In this document: positions 1-7,931 of the stretch, in pieces | How positions within the stretch are numbered: position 1 is the stretch's first letter | Layout of the letters: each line of letters opens with the position of its first letter | Assembly: GCA_027486755.1 (NCBI GenBank) | Contig: JAIXOM010000013.1 | Span: forward strand, 1-64,000 | DNA from: Comamonadaceae bacterium | GTDB taxonomy: Bacteria > Pseudomonadota > Gammaproteobacteria > Burkholderiales > Burkholderiaceae_C | Length of the DNA stretch: 64,000 nt | Reading direction: 5' to 3' | Notes under the pieces: model-generated | The model's database searches: none | What the model was told of the DNA's origin: nothing | The model's input: only the letters and a program-made list of their open reading frames with translations | Program-made: the position numbers and the translations under genes

Positions 1-34
1 CCTCCAACCTCTGGCACGGGCTTTTCAAGGGGCA

Positions 35-142
35 GTGGGAGCTGCGCCCTCGCAGCGATGCGGCGTCTGATCCAAAGCCTATCGTGCCGAGGGCGGCGCT
101 CCTACAACCTTGGCCAAACCTGGCCGCGAAGGCGCGGCAGCC
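35..142. repeat. REP-like GC palindromes upstream of the ABC operon end
   Basis: The first 189 bases hold no convincing gene. They contain three variants of a short motif found elsewhere in the window: gtgggagctgcgccctcgca near 35-55, its inverse form gccgagggcggcgctcctac near 84-104, and a more decayed gcgaaggcgcggcag near 126-140. Alternating orientation of a GTGGGAGC...CCCTC core is typical of REP/BIME elements lying 3' of genes. The family assignment rests only on similarity to the copies at 6.5-6.8 and 7.7 kb. Confidence 0.5.
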
Positions 143-189
143 ACCTTGTTGAGTGCCTCCGCTCGGACGGGACGTACGAACGCAAGCAG

Positions 190-957
190 CTATAAATCCG
201 GTGGCAGGCTGGCCAGCAGTTGGCGGGTGTAGGGATGCTCGGGCGCGCTCCAGAGGCGGTCGGTGTCGGCCAGCTCGACGATGCGGCCGTGCTGCATCAC
301 CGCAATCCGCTCGGCCATGTAACGCACCACCCGCAAGTCGTGGGAAATGAACAGACAGGCCAGGCCCAGGCTGGTCTGCAAATCGCGCAGCAGGTTGAGA
401 ATTTGCGCCTGCACCGAGACGTCCAGGGCCGAGACCGGCTCGTCACAGACCAGCAGGCGCGGCTGCACCGCCACCGCGCGGGCAATGGCCACACGCTGGC
501 GCTGACCGCCCGAGAGCTCATGCGGGTAGCGCCCCGCCACGGCCGGCTGCAGCCCCACCCTTTCGAGCCACTGGCCGACCTGCGCCGCCAGCGATGCGCC
601 TTCAGGCCCATGCAGACGCAGCGCCTCGGCCAACTGCGCGCCGATGCGCTGGCGAGGGTTGAGCGAGCCATAGGGGTCCTGAAACACCATCTGCACCGCC
701 CGCGCCAAGGGCAGCCGCTGGGCGCTGCTGCGCACGCTGGCGTCCAGGCCCGACACCCGCACCTGCCCCTGGCTGGGCGCAAGCAGGCCGCAGGCCAAGC
801 GAGCCACGGTGGACTTGCCGCAGCCCGACTCGCCCACCAGGCCCAGGGTCTGGCCCGGCGCGATGTGCAGGCTCACGCCGTCGACGGCAAGCCGCCCCTC
901 GGCGCCCGGGTAAGCAAAGCGCAGATCCTGCGCCTCCAGGGCTGCGGCCATCGTCAT
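190..957 (-). CDS. Oligopeptide-type ABC importer, ATP-binding subunit (OppF/DppF-like)
   Basis: Cytoplasmic ATPase of a peptide/nickel/opine-family ABC importer, 255 aa. Walker A GESGCGKST is at residues 42-50, Q-loop FQDPYGSLNP near 92-101, signature LSGGQRQR at 148-155, Walker B LLVCDEPVSALD at 168-179 and switch histidine ISHDL at 204-208. I chose the ATG at 957 because it overlaps the stop of the upstream ATPase gene as ATGA. The longer open frame upstream only re-reads the neighbour. It is the last gene of a five-gene importer operon. The substrate cannot be read from the ATPase. Family assignment is firm. Confidence 0.93.
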   Translation of the reverse strand: MTMAAALEAQDLRFAYPGAEGRLAVDGVSLHIAPGQTLGLVGESGCGKSTVARLACGLLAPSQGQVRVSGLDASVRSSAQRLPLARAVQMVFQDPYGSLNPRQRIGAQLAEALRLHGPEGASLAAQVGQWLERVGLQPAVAGRYPHELSGGQRQRVAIARAVAVQPRLLVCDEPVSALDVSVQAQILNLLRDLQTSLGLACLFISHDLRVVRYMAERIAVMQHGRIVELADTDRLWSAPEHPYTRQLLASLPPDL

Positions 958-1931
958 GGCGCGGCCCCCTGGCTGAGCAGCCAGCAGGCGGCCAGGCGCC
1001 CAGGCGCTGGCATCACCACCGGTGGCTGCTCGCGGGCGCACTGAGGCAAGGCACTGGCGCAGCGCGCTGCAAAGGGGCAGCCCAGGCGCTCGCGCGTGGG
1101 CGCGGCCACCATGCCGGCAATCTCGTGCAGGCGCTCGCTGCGCGCCAGCTTGCCGCTGGGCCGGGCCCGCAGCAGCCCCTGGGTATAGGGGTGGGCCGGC
1201 TGGCTCAGCACCTGGGCCACCGGGCCCTGCTCCATCACCTGGCCGGCATACATCACCACCACATGGTCGGCCACCTGGGAGACCACGCCCAGGTCGTGGG
1301 TGATGAGCAGCACGCCCAAGGCGCGGCGCTGTTGTTGCTCGCGCAGCAGTTGCAGGATGTCGGCCTGCACCGTCACATCGAGCGCGGTGGTCGGCTCGTC
1401 GGCCAGCAGCAGCGCCGGGTCGCAGGCCAGGGCCATGGCAATCATCACCCGCTGGCGCTGACCGCCCGACATCTGATGGGGATAGTGGCTGATGCGTTGC
1501 TCGGGCTGGGGAATTTGCACACTGGCCAGCAGCTCGACGGCGCGGTCGCGCGCGGCGCGGGCCGACAAGGGCAGGTGGCAGCGCAGCACCTCCACCAGTT
1601 GATCGCCGATGCGCATCACCGGGTTGAGCGAGGTCATCGGCTCCTGAAAAATCATGCCGATGCGCCGGCCCTGGATCTGGCGGTAATCGCGCTCGGACAG
1701 ATCGCGCAGCGCCTGCCCTTCAAAATGCGCCTGTCCGCCCAACCAACGCACCGCCGGCGGCAGCAGGCCCATGAGCGCCATGGCGCTGAGGGACTTGCCG
1801 CTGCCCGACTCGCCCACCACCGCCAGGGTCTGGCCAGCGGCAAGACTCCAGCTCACGCCGTCGACCAGGGCCGTGCCATCGGCCAGGCCCAGGCGCATGT
1901 CCTGCACTTGCAGCAAGGCGCTCTGGCTCAT
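954..1931 (-). CDS. Oligopeptide-type ABC importer, ATP-binding subunit (OppD/DppD-like)
   Basis: Partner ATPase of the heterodimeric importer, 325 aa, a normal length for OppD/DppD. Walker A GESGSGKS is at residues 40-47, followed by [20 protein letters not shown], Walker [13 protein letters not shown] and ITHDLGVV. The C-terminal extension carries the oligopeptide-transporter tail with spaced cysteines ([20 protein letters not shown]), which in some family members binds an Fe-S cluster. Its start overlaps the permease stop by 4 bases (ATGA at 1928-1931) and its stop overlaps the next ATPase, so translation is probably coupled along the operon. Confidence 0.94.
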   Translation of the reverse strand: MSQSALLQVQDMRLGLADGTALVDGVSWSLAAGQTLAVVGESGSGKSLSAMALMGLLPPAVRWLGGQAHFEGQALRDLSERDYRQIQGRRIGMIFQEPMTSLNPVMRIGDQLVEVLRCHLPLSARAARDRAVELLASVQIPQPEQRISHYPHQMSGGQRQRVMIAMALACDPALLLADEPTTALDVTVQADILQLLREQQQRRALGVLLITHDLGVVSQVADHVVVMYAGQVMEQGPVAQVLSQPAHPYTQGLLRARPSGKLARSERLHEIAGMVAAPTRERLGCPFAARCASALPQCAREQPPVVMPAPGRLAACWLLSQGAAP

Positions 1932-2764
1932 GGACTCAGGCGCGTGTTGAGCGCGTCATTCAGGCCATCGCCCAGGAGATTGAGCGCCAGCACGCTGAGC
2001 ATGATGGCCAGACCCGGGATGACCACCAGATACCAGCCGGCGCGCAGGTCAGAGCGACCCAGGCCCACCATCGTGCCCCAGGAAATCACGTTCGGGTCGC
2101 CCAGGCCGAGAAAGGCCAGGCCCGATTCAATCAGGATGGCGCTGGCCACCATGATGGACGAGCTCACCACGATGGGCGGTATGGCGTTGGGCAGCATCTG
2201 CACAAAGATGATGCGCGCAGGTTTCATGCCCATGAGCCGGCAGGCGCTAACGAAATCGGCCTCGCGCAGGCGCATGAATTCGGCGCGCACCAGGCGGGCC
2301 ACCGTGGGCCAGGAGATCAGCGCAATGGCGCCGACGATGGAGGCCACCGAGGGGTTGACGATCAGCACCACCACAATGGCCAGAAGAAAGGGCGGCACGG
2401 TCTGCACCGCATCGGTCAGGCGCATCAAGAGGTCATCGACCCAGCCGCCAAAGTAGCCGGTGAGCGTGCCCACCACAATGCCCACGCACAAAGCCACCGC
2501 GGTGGCCGCTGCACCAATGAGCAGCGAGACGCGCGCCCCGTGCAGGAGCCCGGCCAGGATGTCGCGCCCCAGCGCATCGGTGCCCAGGGGCAGCGCTGCA
2601 TCGGCGCCCGGCCAGGTCATGGGCGCGCCCGCCACGGTCCAGGGCCCTTGCGGGTAGAGCCAGGGGCCCAGCAACGCCATGACCAGCATGGCCAGCAGCA
2701 GGCCGGCGCCCACCACAAAGGTGAGCGAACTCAGGAGGCGGCGGGACAGCGTGTTCATCGTCAT
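1928..2764 (-). CDS. Oligopeptide-type ABC importer, inner-membrane permease (OppC/DppC-like)
   Basis: Second permease, 278 aa. It has an N-terminal membrane segment (about residues 12-32), then the OppC_N-type periplasmic loop with PLGTDALGRDI near 58-68, then the BPD_transp_1 membrane domain with five more segments. The ATPase-contact EAA-like loop reads EADFVSACRLMGMKPARII. The start ATG at 2764 overlaps the stop of the upstream permease (ATGA), so the order B-C-D-F is fully overlapping. Function is inferred from family and operon context. Confidence 0.93.
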   Translation of the reverse strand: MTMNTLSRRLLSSLTFVVGAGLLLAMLVMALLGPWLYPQGPWTVAGAPMTWPGADAALPLGTDALGRDILAGLLHGARVSLLIGAAATAVALCVGIVVGTLTGYFGGWVDDLLMRLTDAVQTVPPFLLAIVVVLIVNPSVASIVGAIALISWPTVARLVRAEFMRLREADFVSACRLMGMKPARIIFVQMLPNAIPPIVVSSSIMVASAILIESGLAFLGLGDPNVISWGTMVGLGRSDLRAGWYLVVIPGLAIMLSVLALNLLGDGLNDALNTRLSP

Positions 2765-3738
2765 CAGCGCAGGCGTATGCGCGGATCAAGCCGGGTGTAG
2801 ATCAGGTCAACCAGCAGACTGACCAGCAGCACCAGCACTGAGCTGAGCAGCAAGATGCCCATGACCAGCGGAACGTCGCGCTTGAACACCGCCTCAAAAG
2901 CGAGCCGACCGATCCCCGGCCAGCCAAAAATGGTCTCGACGATGACCGAGCCGCCCAGCAGCGAGCTCACCTGCAGCCCGGCCATGGTGACGATGGGCAG
3001 CAAGGCATTGCGTGCGGCATGGTGCCAGACGATGCGCCAGCGGCCCAGCCCTTTGGCGCGTGCGGTGCGCACATGGTCCATGGGCAGCACCTCCAGCATG
3101 GCCGCGCGCATCAGGCGGGTGTAGATGGCCACATAAAAGAGCGACAGACTGACCATGGGCATGAGCAGATGCCGGGCGGTGTCCACACTGCGCTGCCACC
3201 AGCTGGCATCGCCATAGAGCGAACTCATGCCCGACATCGGCAGCCACTGCAGTTGCACGGTGAAGATCAGGATCAGGCCGATGCCCACCAGAAAACCCGG
3301 CGTGGCGTAAAACAGCAGGGCCAGCACAGAAATCAGGCCGTCCAGGCCGCGGCGCGCGTGCAGGGCCGCCAAAATGCCCAGGGCCACCCCCAAGACAATG
3401 GCCAGCAGCAAGGCGCTGACCATCAGCAAGGCGGTGCCGGGCAGGCGCTCGGCGATGAGCTGCCAGACCGGCGCGTCCATGGAATGCGCCTGCCCCCAGT
3501 CCAGCGTGAGTACCCGCTGCAGGTGCAGCAGCAACTGCACCGGCAACGGCCGGTCCAGGCCCAGCTCGCTGCGCAGTTGTTGCACGAAAGCGGGGTCCGA
3601 GGCCTGGCTTTCGCCGGCGATCACGTCGGCCACATCGCCCGGCGCCAGGTGCAGCAGCAAGAACTGCAGCACGATCACCAGGCCCAGCACCAGCGCGGCC
3701 TGGGCCAAGCGGCGCAGCAGATAGCGCAGAAAATTCAC
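2764..3738 (-). CDS. Oligopeptide-type ABC importer, inner-membrane permease (OppB/DppB-like)
   Basis: First permease, 324 aa. MNFLRYLLRRLAQ precedes a first membrane segment (about 12-30), then the conserved periplasmic loop containing LGLDRPLPVQ and about five more membrane helices. The EAA loop DHVRTARAKGLGRWRIVWHH is the usual ATPase contact of this family. It lies 49 bases after the binding-protein gene and overlaps the next permease by 4 bases. Length and topology match OppB/DppB. Confidence 0.93.
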   Translation of the reverse strand: MNFLRYLLRRLAQAALVLGLVIVLQFLLLHLAPGDVADVIAGESQASDPAFVQQLRSELGLDRPLPVQLLLHLQRVLTLDWGQAHSMDAPVWQLIAERLPGTALLMVSALLLAIVLGVALGILAALHARRGLDGLISVLALLFYATPGFLVGIGLILIFTVQLQWLPMSGMSSLYGDASWWQRSVDTARHLLMPMVSLSLFYVAIYTRLMRAAMLEVLPMDHVRTARAKGLGRWRIVWHHAARNALLPIVTMAGLQVSSLLGGSVIVETIFGWPGIGRLAFEAVFKRDVPLVMGILLLSSVLVLLVSLLVDLIYTRLDPRIRLR

Positions 3739-3787
3739 GGCAGCGGCCCTCTCAGACGGCGGGCCCAGGCAGGATCAAAACAGTGCC

Positions 3788-5371
3788 TCAGTTGGGCGCC
3801 ATCCACACATCGGCAAAGCCGCCGTAGACACCGTCGGACAAGGTGGCGTGGTTGCGCACCCGCTTGTTGGTGATGGTGAACTGGTCGATGGCCACCAGCG
3901 GGATCACCGGCAGTTCGGTGGCCAGGATGCGCTGGATCGCGGCAAAGTGGCGCTTGCGGATCGCAGGGTCGCTGTTGACCGAGGCCTGCTCGAAATAGTT
4001 GTCCAGGTCGGCATTGCGAAAGTGGGTGCCGTTGGTAAACGGTGTGCCGGGCACGATGTTCTTGGACGAATAGGCGCGCTGGATGCCAATGGACGGGTCC
4101 GATGCGTTGGTCAGCGCCGACAGATTCATAGCCCAATCACGCCCTGTCCAGATGCGGCGTACCCAGGTCGCAAAGTCGCTGGAGCGCACATCGGCGTCGA
4201 TGCCAATCTGCACAAACTGCTGGCGCACATACTGCGCCACCTTGGGGTACTGGTCGCCGAAGGGCACGAAGTCGATGGTGAGCTTGAAGCGCATGCCGTT
4301 GGCACCGCGCTTGAAGCCGGCTTCATCGAGCAACTGCTCGGCCCGCTTGAGGTCGTAGGCGTATTGCGGCACTGAGTCGGTGTGGGCCTGGCGCAGTCCG
4401 TAATGCACTGGGGAGGTCGCCACACGGCCAAAGCCCATCCAAACGTTGTCGAGCACAAACTTGCGGTCGATCGCATGGGCCAGGGCCTGCCGCACTTCAC
4501 GCTTGCCGACGATGGGATGCTGCATATTGAATTCGGCAAACGAGACGGTCGAGTCGAAGTGGTAACCGTCGGTGGTCAGCTCCAGATTTTTCAGGCCCGC
4601 CAGGCGGCGCGCATCGGAGGCAGCCACCGTGCTGTGAAACACCATGTCAACCGCGCCCGACTCCACCGCCGCGCCACGCGCCTGGGTGTCGGGGATGACC
4701 TTGAACACCATGCGGTCCAGATAGGGCTTGCCGGCTTCAAAGTAATTGGGGTTGCGCACCAGCACGATGGCATCGCCCCGGCGCCATTCGCTGAACATGA
4801 AGGGGCCAGTGCCCACAGGCCGGGCATTCGCCGGGTTACGGCGAATGTCGGTGTTGTCGTAGATGTGCGCCGGCAAGATGGTGGCGGTGGCCACCGGCAG
4901 CGCGTTCATCAGGGCAGCGGCCGGTTGGCGCATCACCAGCACCGCGGTATGGGCGTCGGGCGTCTGCACCGCCTCCACGTTGGCAAAGGTGGTGCGCACC
5001 AGGCCGTTGTTCGGGCCAAAGCCCTTCATGATGGAAAACGCCACATCGGCCGAGCTGAAGTCACGGCCGTCGTGCCACTTCACGCCCTTGCGCAGCTTGA
5101 AGGTGATGGTGCGGCCATCGGGCGCCATGCTCCAAGACTCGGCCAGGTCGGGCTGCATGTTCATCTTCAGGTCGTACTTGATCAAGCCGCTGTAGATCTT
5201 GCCCGCGACGATCTTGACCTGCTGCGTGGTGTCGATGGCCGAATTGAGGTGGGCCGGCTCGGTCGGCAAGGCCACCGTCAGGGTGCCGCCCCGCACCGGG
5301 GCCTGGGCCACAGCGGCGAAAGAAGCACTCAATGCCACAAGGGCTGCCAGGGACTTCAACACAGGGATCAT
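3788..5371 (-). CDS. ABC importer periplasmic substrate-binding protein (SBP family 5)
   Basis: Periplasmic ligand-binding protein, 527 aa, the usual size for family 5 (DppA/OppA/NikA). A Sec signal peptide MIPVLKSLAALVALSASFAA ends at AVAQA near residue 23. The mature part starts with PVRGGTLTVALPTEPAHLNS, and the later motif PVGTGPFMFSEWRRGD is the family hallmark. I chose the ATG at 5371 because the signal peptide begins there; an in-frame upstream start would add 16 residues in front of it. It is the first gene of the importer operon, divergent from a VOC-fold gene across about 130 bases. Peptides are only one possible ligand. Confidence 0.93.
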   Translation of the reverse strand: MIPVLKSLAALVALSASFAAVAQAPVRGGTLTVALPTEPAHLNSAIDTTQQVKIVAGKIYSGLIKYDLKMNMQPDLAESWSMAPDGRTITFKLRKGVKWHDGRDFSSADVAFSIMKGFGPNNGLVRTTFANVEAVQTPDAHTAVLVMRQPAAALMNALPVATATILPAHIYDNTDIRRNPANARPVGTGPFMFSEWRRGDAIVLVRNPNYFEAGKPYLDRMVFKVIPDTQARGAAVESGAVDMVFHSTVAASDARRLAGLKNLELTTDGYHFDSTVSFAEFNMQHPIVGKREVRQALAHAIDRKFVLDNVWMGFGRVATSPVHYGLRQAHTDSVPQYAYDLKRAEQLLDEAGFKRGANGMRFKLTIDFVPFGDQYPKVAQYVRQQFVQIGIDADVRSSDFATWVRRIWTGRDWAMNLSALTNASDPSIGIQRAYSSKNIVPGTPFTNGTHFRNADLDNYFEQASVNSDPAIRKRHFAAIQRILATELPVIPLVAIDQFTITNKRVRNHATLSDGVYGGFADVWMAPN

Positions 5372-5499
5372 GGTGTGGCTCCAAAAGCAATGCGAAAGGG
5401 GTCTGAACAATGCTAGCACGCATAAGCGATTGCGTACAATTTTACGAGCCTCTCGTCGGCGCTCAATCGGTGCAAGCCCTCACCACAGGTCTATTTAGT

Positions 5500-6336
5500 A
5501 TGCAAAAACCAGCCCAAACAAGCTCCCCCATCTTCCTGGACCATGTGGGCTTCATCGTTGAAGACCTGCCCGCGTCACGCGCCCTGTTCGCGGGCCTGGG
5601 CTTTACCCTGACCGAGCGCGCCGACCATACCCGCACCAACGCTCAGGGCGAAAAGGTATCGGCCGGCAGCTCGCAGCATTCGATCATGCTGGGCACCGGC
5701 TACATCGAGCTGATGCAGATCACCGACCGCCAAGCCGGCCATCAGCTCACACCGGCGATCGACGAGCGCTATGGCCTGCATGTGCTGGCCCTGGGAGCTG
5801 GCGACGCCCAGGCCTGCCACCAACAGGTTGCAGGCCTGAAGCCGGGGCCGATCATGGACTGGGCACGCCCCGTCTCCACACCCGAGCGATCGGGCCTGGC
5901 CCGTTTTCGCTACTTCGACGCGCCCTGGACGGCCAGCGACCCTTCCTATATCTGCTGGGTCGAGCAAGTCACCCCCGAACTGGTGCGCTCGCCCTCGCTG
6001 CTGCGACACCCCAACGGCGCGCAGGCTCTGGCCGGCCTGAGCTACAGCGGCGCAGAGTCTGCGCTGCAGGCCTGGGCCGAGCGACTGCAGCAAGCCGGCG
6101 CCCAGCCCACTGGAGGCGGGCGCCTGAGCCTGGGGCCCTCCTGGATTGCTCTGGAATCCTCAGGCACCGGCCCGGCCCTGCCCAGCGCATTGACGCTGGT
6201 GTTTTCTTCACTGCAGGACCTGTCGCAGCGGGCCGAGCGCCTGCAACTGCGCAGGCTGCACGACAGCCCCGAGCGCCTGAGCCTGGATCTGCGTGATGTA
6301 TGTGGCCTGGCGCTGCATGCGGTGGTGCAGGCCTGA
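5500..6336 (+). CDS. VOC/glyoxalase-like protein
   Basis: A 278-aa protein of the vicinal oxygen chelate fold, probably the glyoxalase-like (Glyoxalase_3) group. Residues 12-22 (FLDHVGFIVED) form a typical first VOC strand with a candidate metal histidine, H15. GYIELMQI supplies a candidate metal glutamate. The C-terminal half is weaker and may be a second degenerate module. The ATG at 5500 is preferred because the homologous part begins just after it, but no strong ribosome binding site is visible. It is transcribed away from the peptide-type importer, so the importer could feed its substrate. That link is inference. Confidence 0.8.
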   Translation: MQKPAQTSSPIFLDHVGFIVEDLPASRALFAGLGFTLTERADHTRTNAQGEKVSAGSSQHSIMLGTGYIELMQITDRQAGHQLTPAIDERYGLHVLALGAGDAQACHQQVAGLKPGPIMDWARPVSTPERSGLARFRYFDAPWTASDPSYICWVEQVTPELVRSPSLLRHPNGAQALAGLSYSGAESALQAWAERLQQAGAQPTGGGRLSLGPSWIALESSGTGPALPSALTLVFSSLQDLSQRAERLQLRRLHDSPERLSLDLRDVCGLALHAVVQA

Positions 6337-6510
6337 GCAAGCGCGAAGAACGCCTGGCTTGACGGGCCTTGCAGGCCCCGGCGATCTGAGTCTTAAGGCT
6401 GGAGCGCCACCACCGCCAGCAAGGCGATGACCGCCCATCCCCCGCCCTGCGAGAGGGCCGCCCCCGGCACGATGGGGCCTTTATCAGAAGCAGTGCCTCA
6501 TCCAGCGCCG

Positions 6511-6588
6511 CATCGCCGCGAGGGCGCGGCTCCCACCCCATCCTCAAGCCTGCTGCGGCTTTGTGGGAGCGCCGCCCTCGGCGCGATG
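6511..6588. repeat. REP pair (BIME-like), copy 1
   Basis: The gap 6337-6794 holds no gene I can support. This unit has GAGGGCGCGGCTCCCAC at 6520-6536 facing GTGGGAGCGCCGCCCTC at 6563-6579, an inverted pair matching at 15 of 17 positions around a spacer containing CTGCTGCGGC. A near-identical unit starts exactly 200 bases downstream (6720). Paired, oppositely oriented GC-rich palindromes between genes are the definition of REP/BIME elements. Confidence 0.75.
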
Positions 6589-6600
6589 AGATTTTCTTGC

Positions 6601-6710
6601 TCCCTCCCCCTCTGGGGGAGGGCTGGGGCGGGGGCATGGGCCTTCAAAAATATGCGGCTGCCTTTTAGACGGCTGCTGCCCCCACCCTAACCCCCCCCAC
6701 AGGGGGAGGG
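6601..6710. repeat. G/C-tract inverted-repeat unit between two REP pairs
   Basis: The left arm (6601-6635, ccctccccctctgggggagg and following) and right arm (6677-6710, gcccccaccctaacc then acagggggaggg) are inverted copies of one another around a 41-base centre. The left arm is also a hairpin by itself. It looks like a small non-coding inverted-repeat element, possibly MITE-like, lying between the two copies of the 69-base REP pair. I see no target-site duplication that proves transposition. Confidence 0.6.
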
Positions 6711-6719
6711 AATAAATGT

Positions 6720-6788
6720 GAGGGCGCGGCTCCCACCCCATCATCAAGCCTGCTGCGGCTTTGTGGGAGCGCCGCCCTCGGCGCGATT
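6720..6788. repeat. REP pair (BIME-like), copy 2
   Basis: This repeats 6520-6588 almost base for base (c at 6543 is a at 6743, with a further difference at the far end). It ends seven bases before the stop of the alpha/beta hydrolase gene on the minus strand, so it sits directly 3' of that gene and may act in mRNA 3'-end protection or transcription termination. Confidence 0.75.
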
Positions 6789-6794
6789 GCGCTT

Positions 6795-7523
6795 TCAGCG
6801 CTCCAGCCAGCGCAGCAGAGCCTGGGCCAACTCGACCGGGCGCTCCATCGGGACCATGTGGCCTGAATCTTCAATGACTTCGAGCACAGCCCCGGCCTCA
6901 GAGGCCGCCAGGGCCTGCATGGCGCGGTGCTGCTCCACATTGGCCCAGCTGTCCTGGCGGCCGGTGAGGATCAAGGTGGGAACGCGCAGGCCGCGCAGCA
7001 CCGGCGCGCCGTCGGGCCGGCCCAGCAGGGCACGGATCTGCCGCTCAAAGTCGTCAGCGCTCTTGCGCTCGAACATATCTAGGATGGCGTCGATCAAGGG
7101 CTGATCCGACAAGCGCTCGGGATGAACCATGCCCTGGACCCATTGCGCAGCCATGGCCCTGACGCCTTGCATGCGGGCGATATCGAGCAGCACCTGCCGC
7201 TTTTGCGCCTCCGCTTGCCCAGCCTCACCGACGGCCAGCGGGGCATGGCCGGTATCGAGCAAGGCCAGATGGCTGACACGCTCTGGCGCCAGAGCGCACA
7301 CTTCCAGCGCCACCCGCCCGCCCATGGAATGACCGGCCAGCGCAAAACGCTGCGGCGCATCGGCCAACAATTGCTCGGCCATGGCCCGCAAGCTGTCGCA
7401 GCGGCCGTGGTCGATCAGCAGCAGCGAGCCCACCTGGCCTGAGCCCTGCAGGGCTGGCAGCAAGGGCGCCCATGTGGCGCCATCGCACATCAGACCCGGC
7501 ACAAAAACGAGCGGCACTGCCAT
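6795..7523 (-). CDS. Alpha/beta hydrolase
   Basis: A 242-aa serine hydrolase of the alpha/beta fold with a complete catalytic triad: nucleophile S66 in GHSMGG, D191 in TGRQDSW and H222 in DSGHMVPME. The N-terminal PLVFVPGLMCDGATW supplies the oxyanion-hole region. There is no signal peptide, so it is cytoplasmic. It is a single gene flanked by REP-type repeats on both sides, so there is no operon clue to the substrate. It could be an esterase, a lactonase or a C-C bond hydrolase. Confidence 0.88.
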   Translation of the reverse strand: MAVPLVFVPGLMCDGATWAPLLPALQGSGQVGSLLLIDHGRCDSLRAMAEQLLADAPQRFALAGHSMGGRVALEVCALAPERVSHLALLDTGHAPLAVGEAGQAEAQKRQVLLDIARMQGVRAMAAQWVQGMVHPERLSDQPLIDAILDMFERKSADDFERQIRALLGRPDGAPVLRGLRVPTLILTGRQDSWANVEQHRAMQALAASEAGAVLEVIEDSGHMVPMERPVELAQALLRWLER

Positions 7524-7672
7524 GATGGGAATCAGCGGAGCTTACTGTTGACAGAAGTGCATTATGGCCAATGTGTAGTGGGCCGCAGACCGCTCAGGCT
7601 TTGCAGCGCAGGCGCAGTCCGGTGCGGCCTGCGATTGACCGTTATAAGTACTGCGAAAATGTCACCACTTTT

Positions 7673-7800
7673 GGTGGGAGCGCCGCCCTCGGCGCGATGC
7701 GGCTTTCAAAAGCACAGCAGCGCTTGATCCAGCGCCCCATCGCCGCGAGGGCGCGGCTCCTACACCCCATCGGGCCTGCTGCGGCTTTGTAGGCCCGATC
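7673..7800. repeat. REP cluster in the 7524-7931 gap
   Basis: The 408-base gap between the hydrolase start and the VOC gene stop holds no clear gene. It contains ggtgggagcgccgccctcgg at 7673-7692, the inverse gccgcgagggcgcggctcct at 7742-7761, and a perfect 9-base stem ATCGGGCCT...AGGCCCGAT at about 7769-7799. From 7800 to 7931 I see only weakly protein-like sequence on the minus strand with no reliable start. Confidence 0.65.
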
Positions 7801-7931
7801 AGTTGGGCTGAGCCCCGGCGGTTCTGATCAGCTCGGGCCAAGGTCTGTCGCACCTCTTCGTGCATCCGACCGACCACGGCCTGTGGCCCATGGCCTGTGC
7901 GAGTTGACCCAAGCCCTGGCCTGAGCAGCGT

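Noticed and set aside
1125..2456. 443-codon plus-strand open frame over the ABC ATPase and permease genes
   Set aside because: The minus strand carries firmly identified, overlapping ABC genes. The plus frame is H/Q-rich with no motif.
6601..6710. Consideration of the G/C inverted-repeat unit as an insertion sequence
   Set aside because: About 110 bases with no transposase and no visible target-site duplication; kept as a non-coding repeat.
7662..7877. Possible small gene on the minus strand (starts MVGRMHEEVRQTLARAD)
   Set aside because: The first 30 codons look protein-like, but the rest runs through REP repeats, the start is GTG without a Shine-Dalgarno, and no family is recognised.
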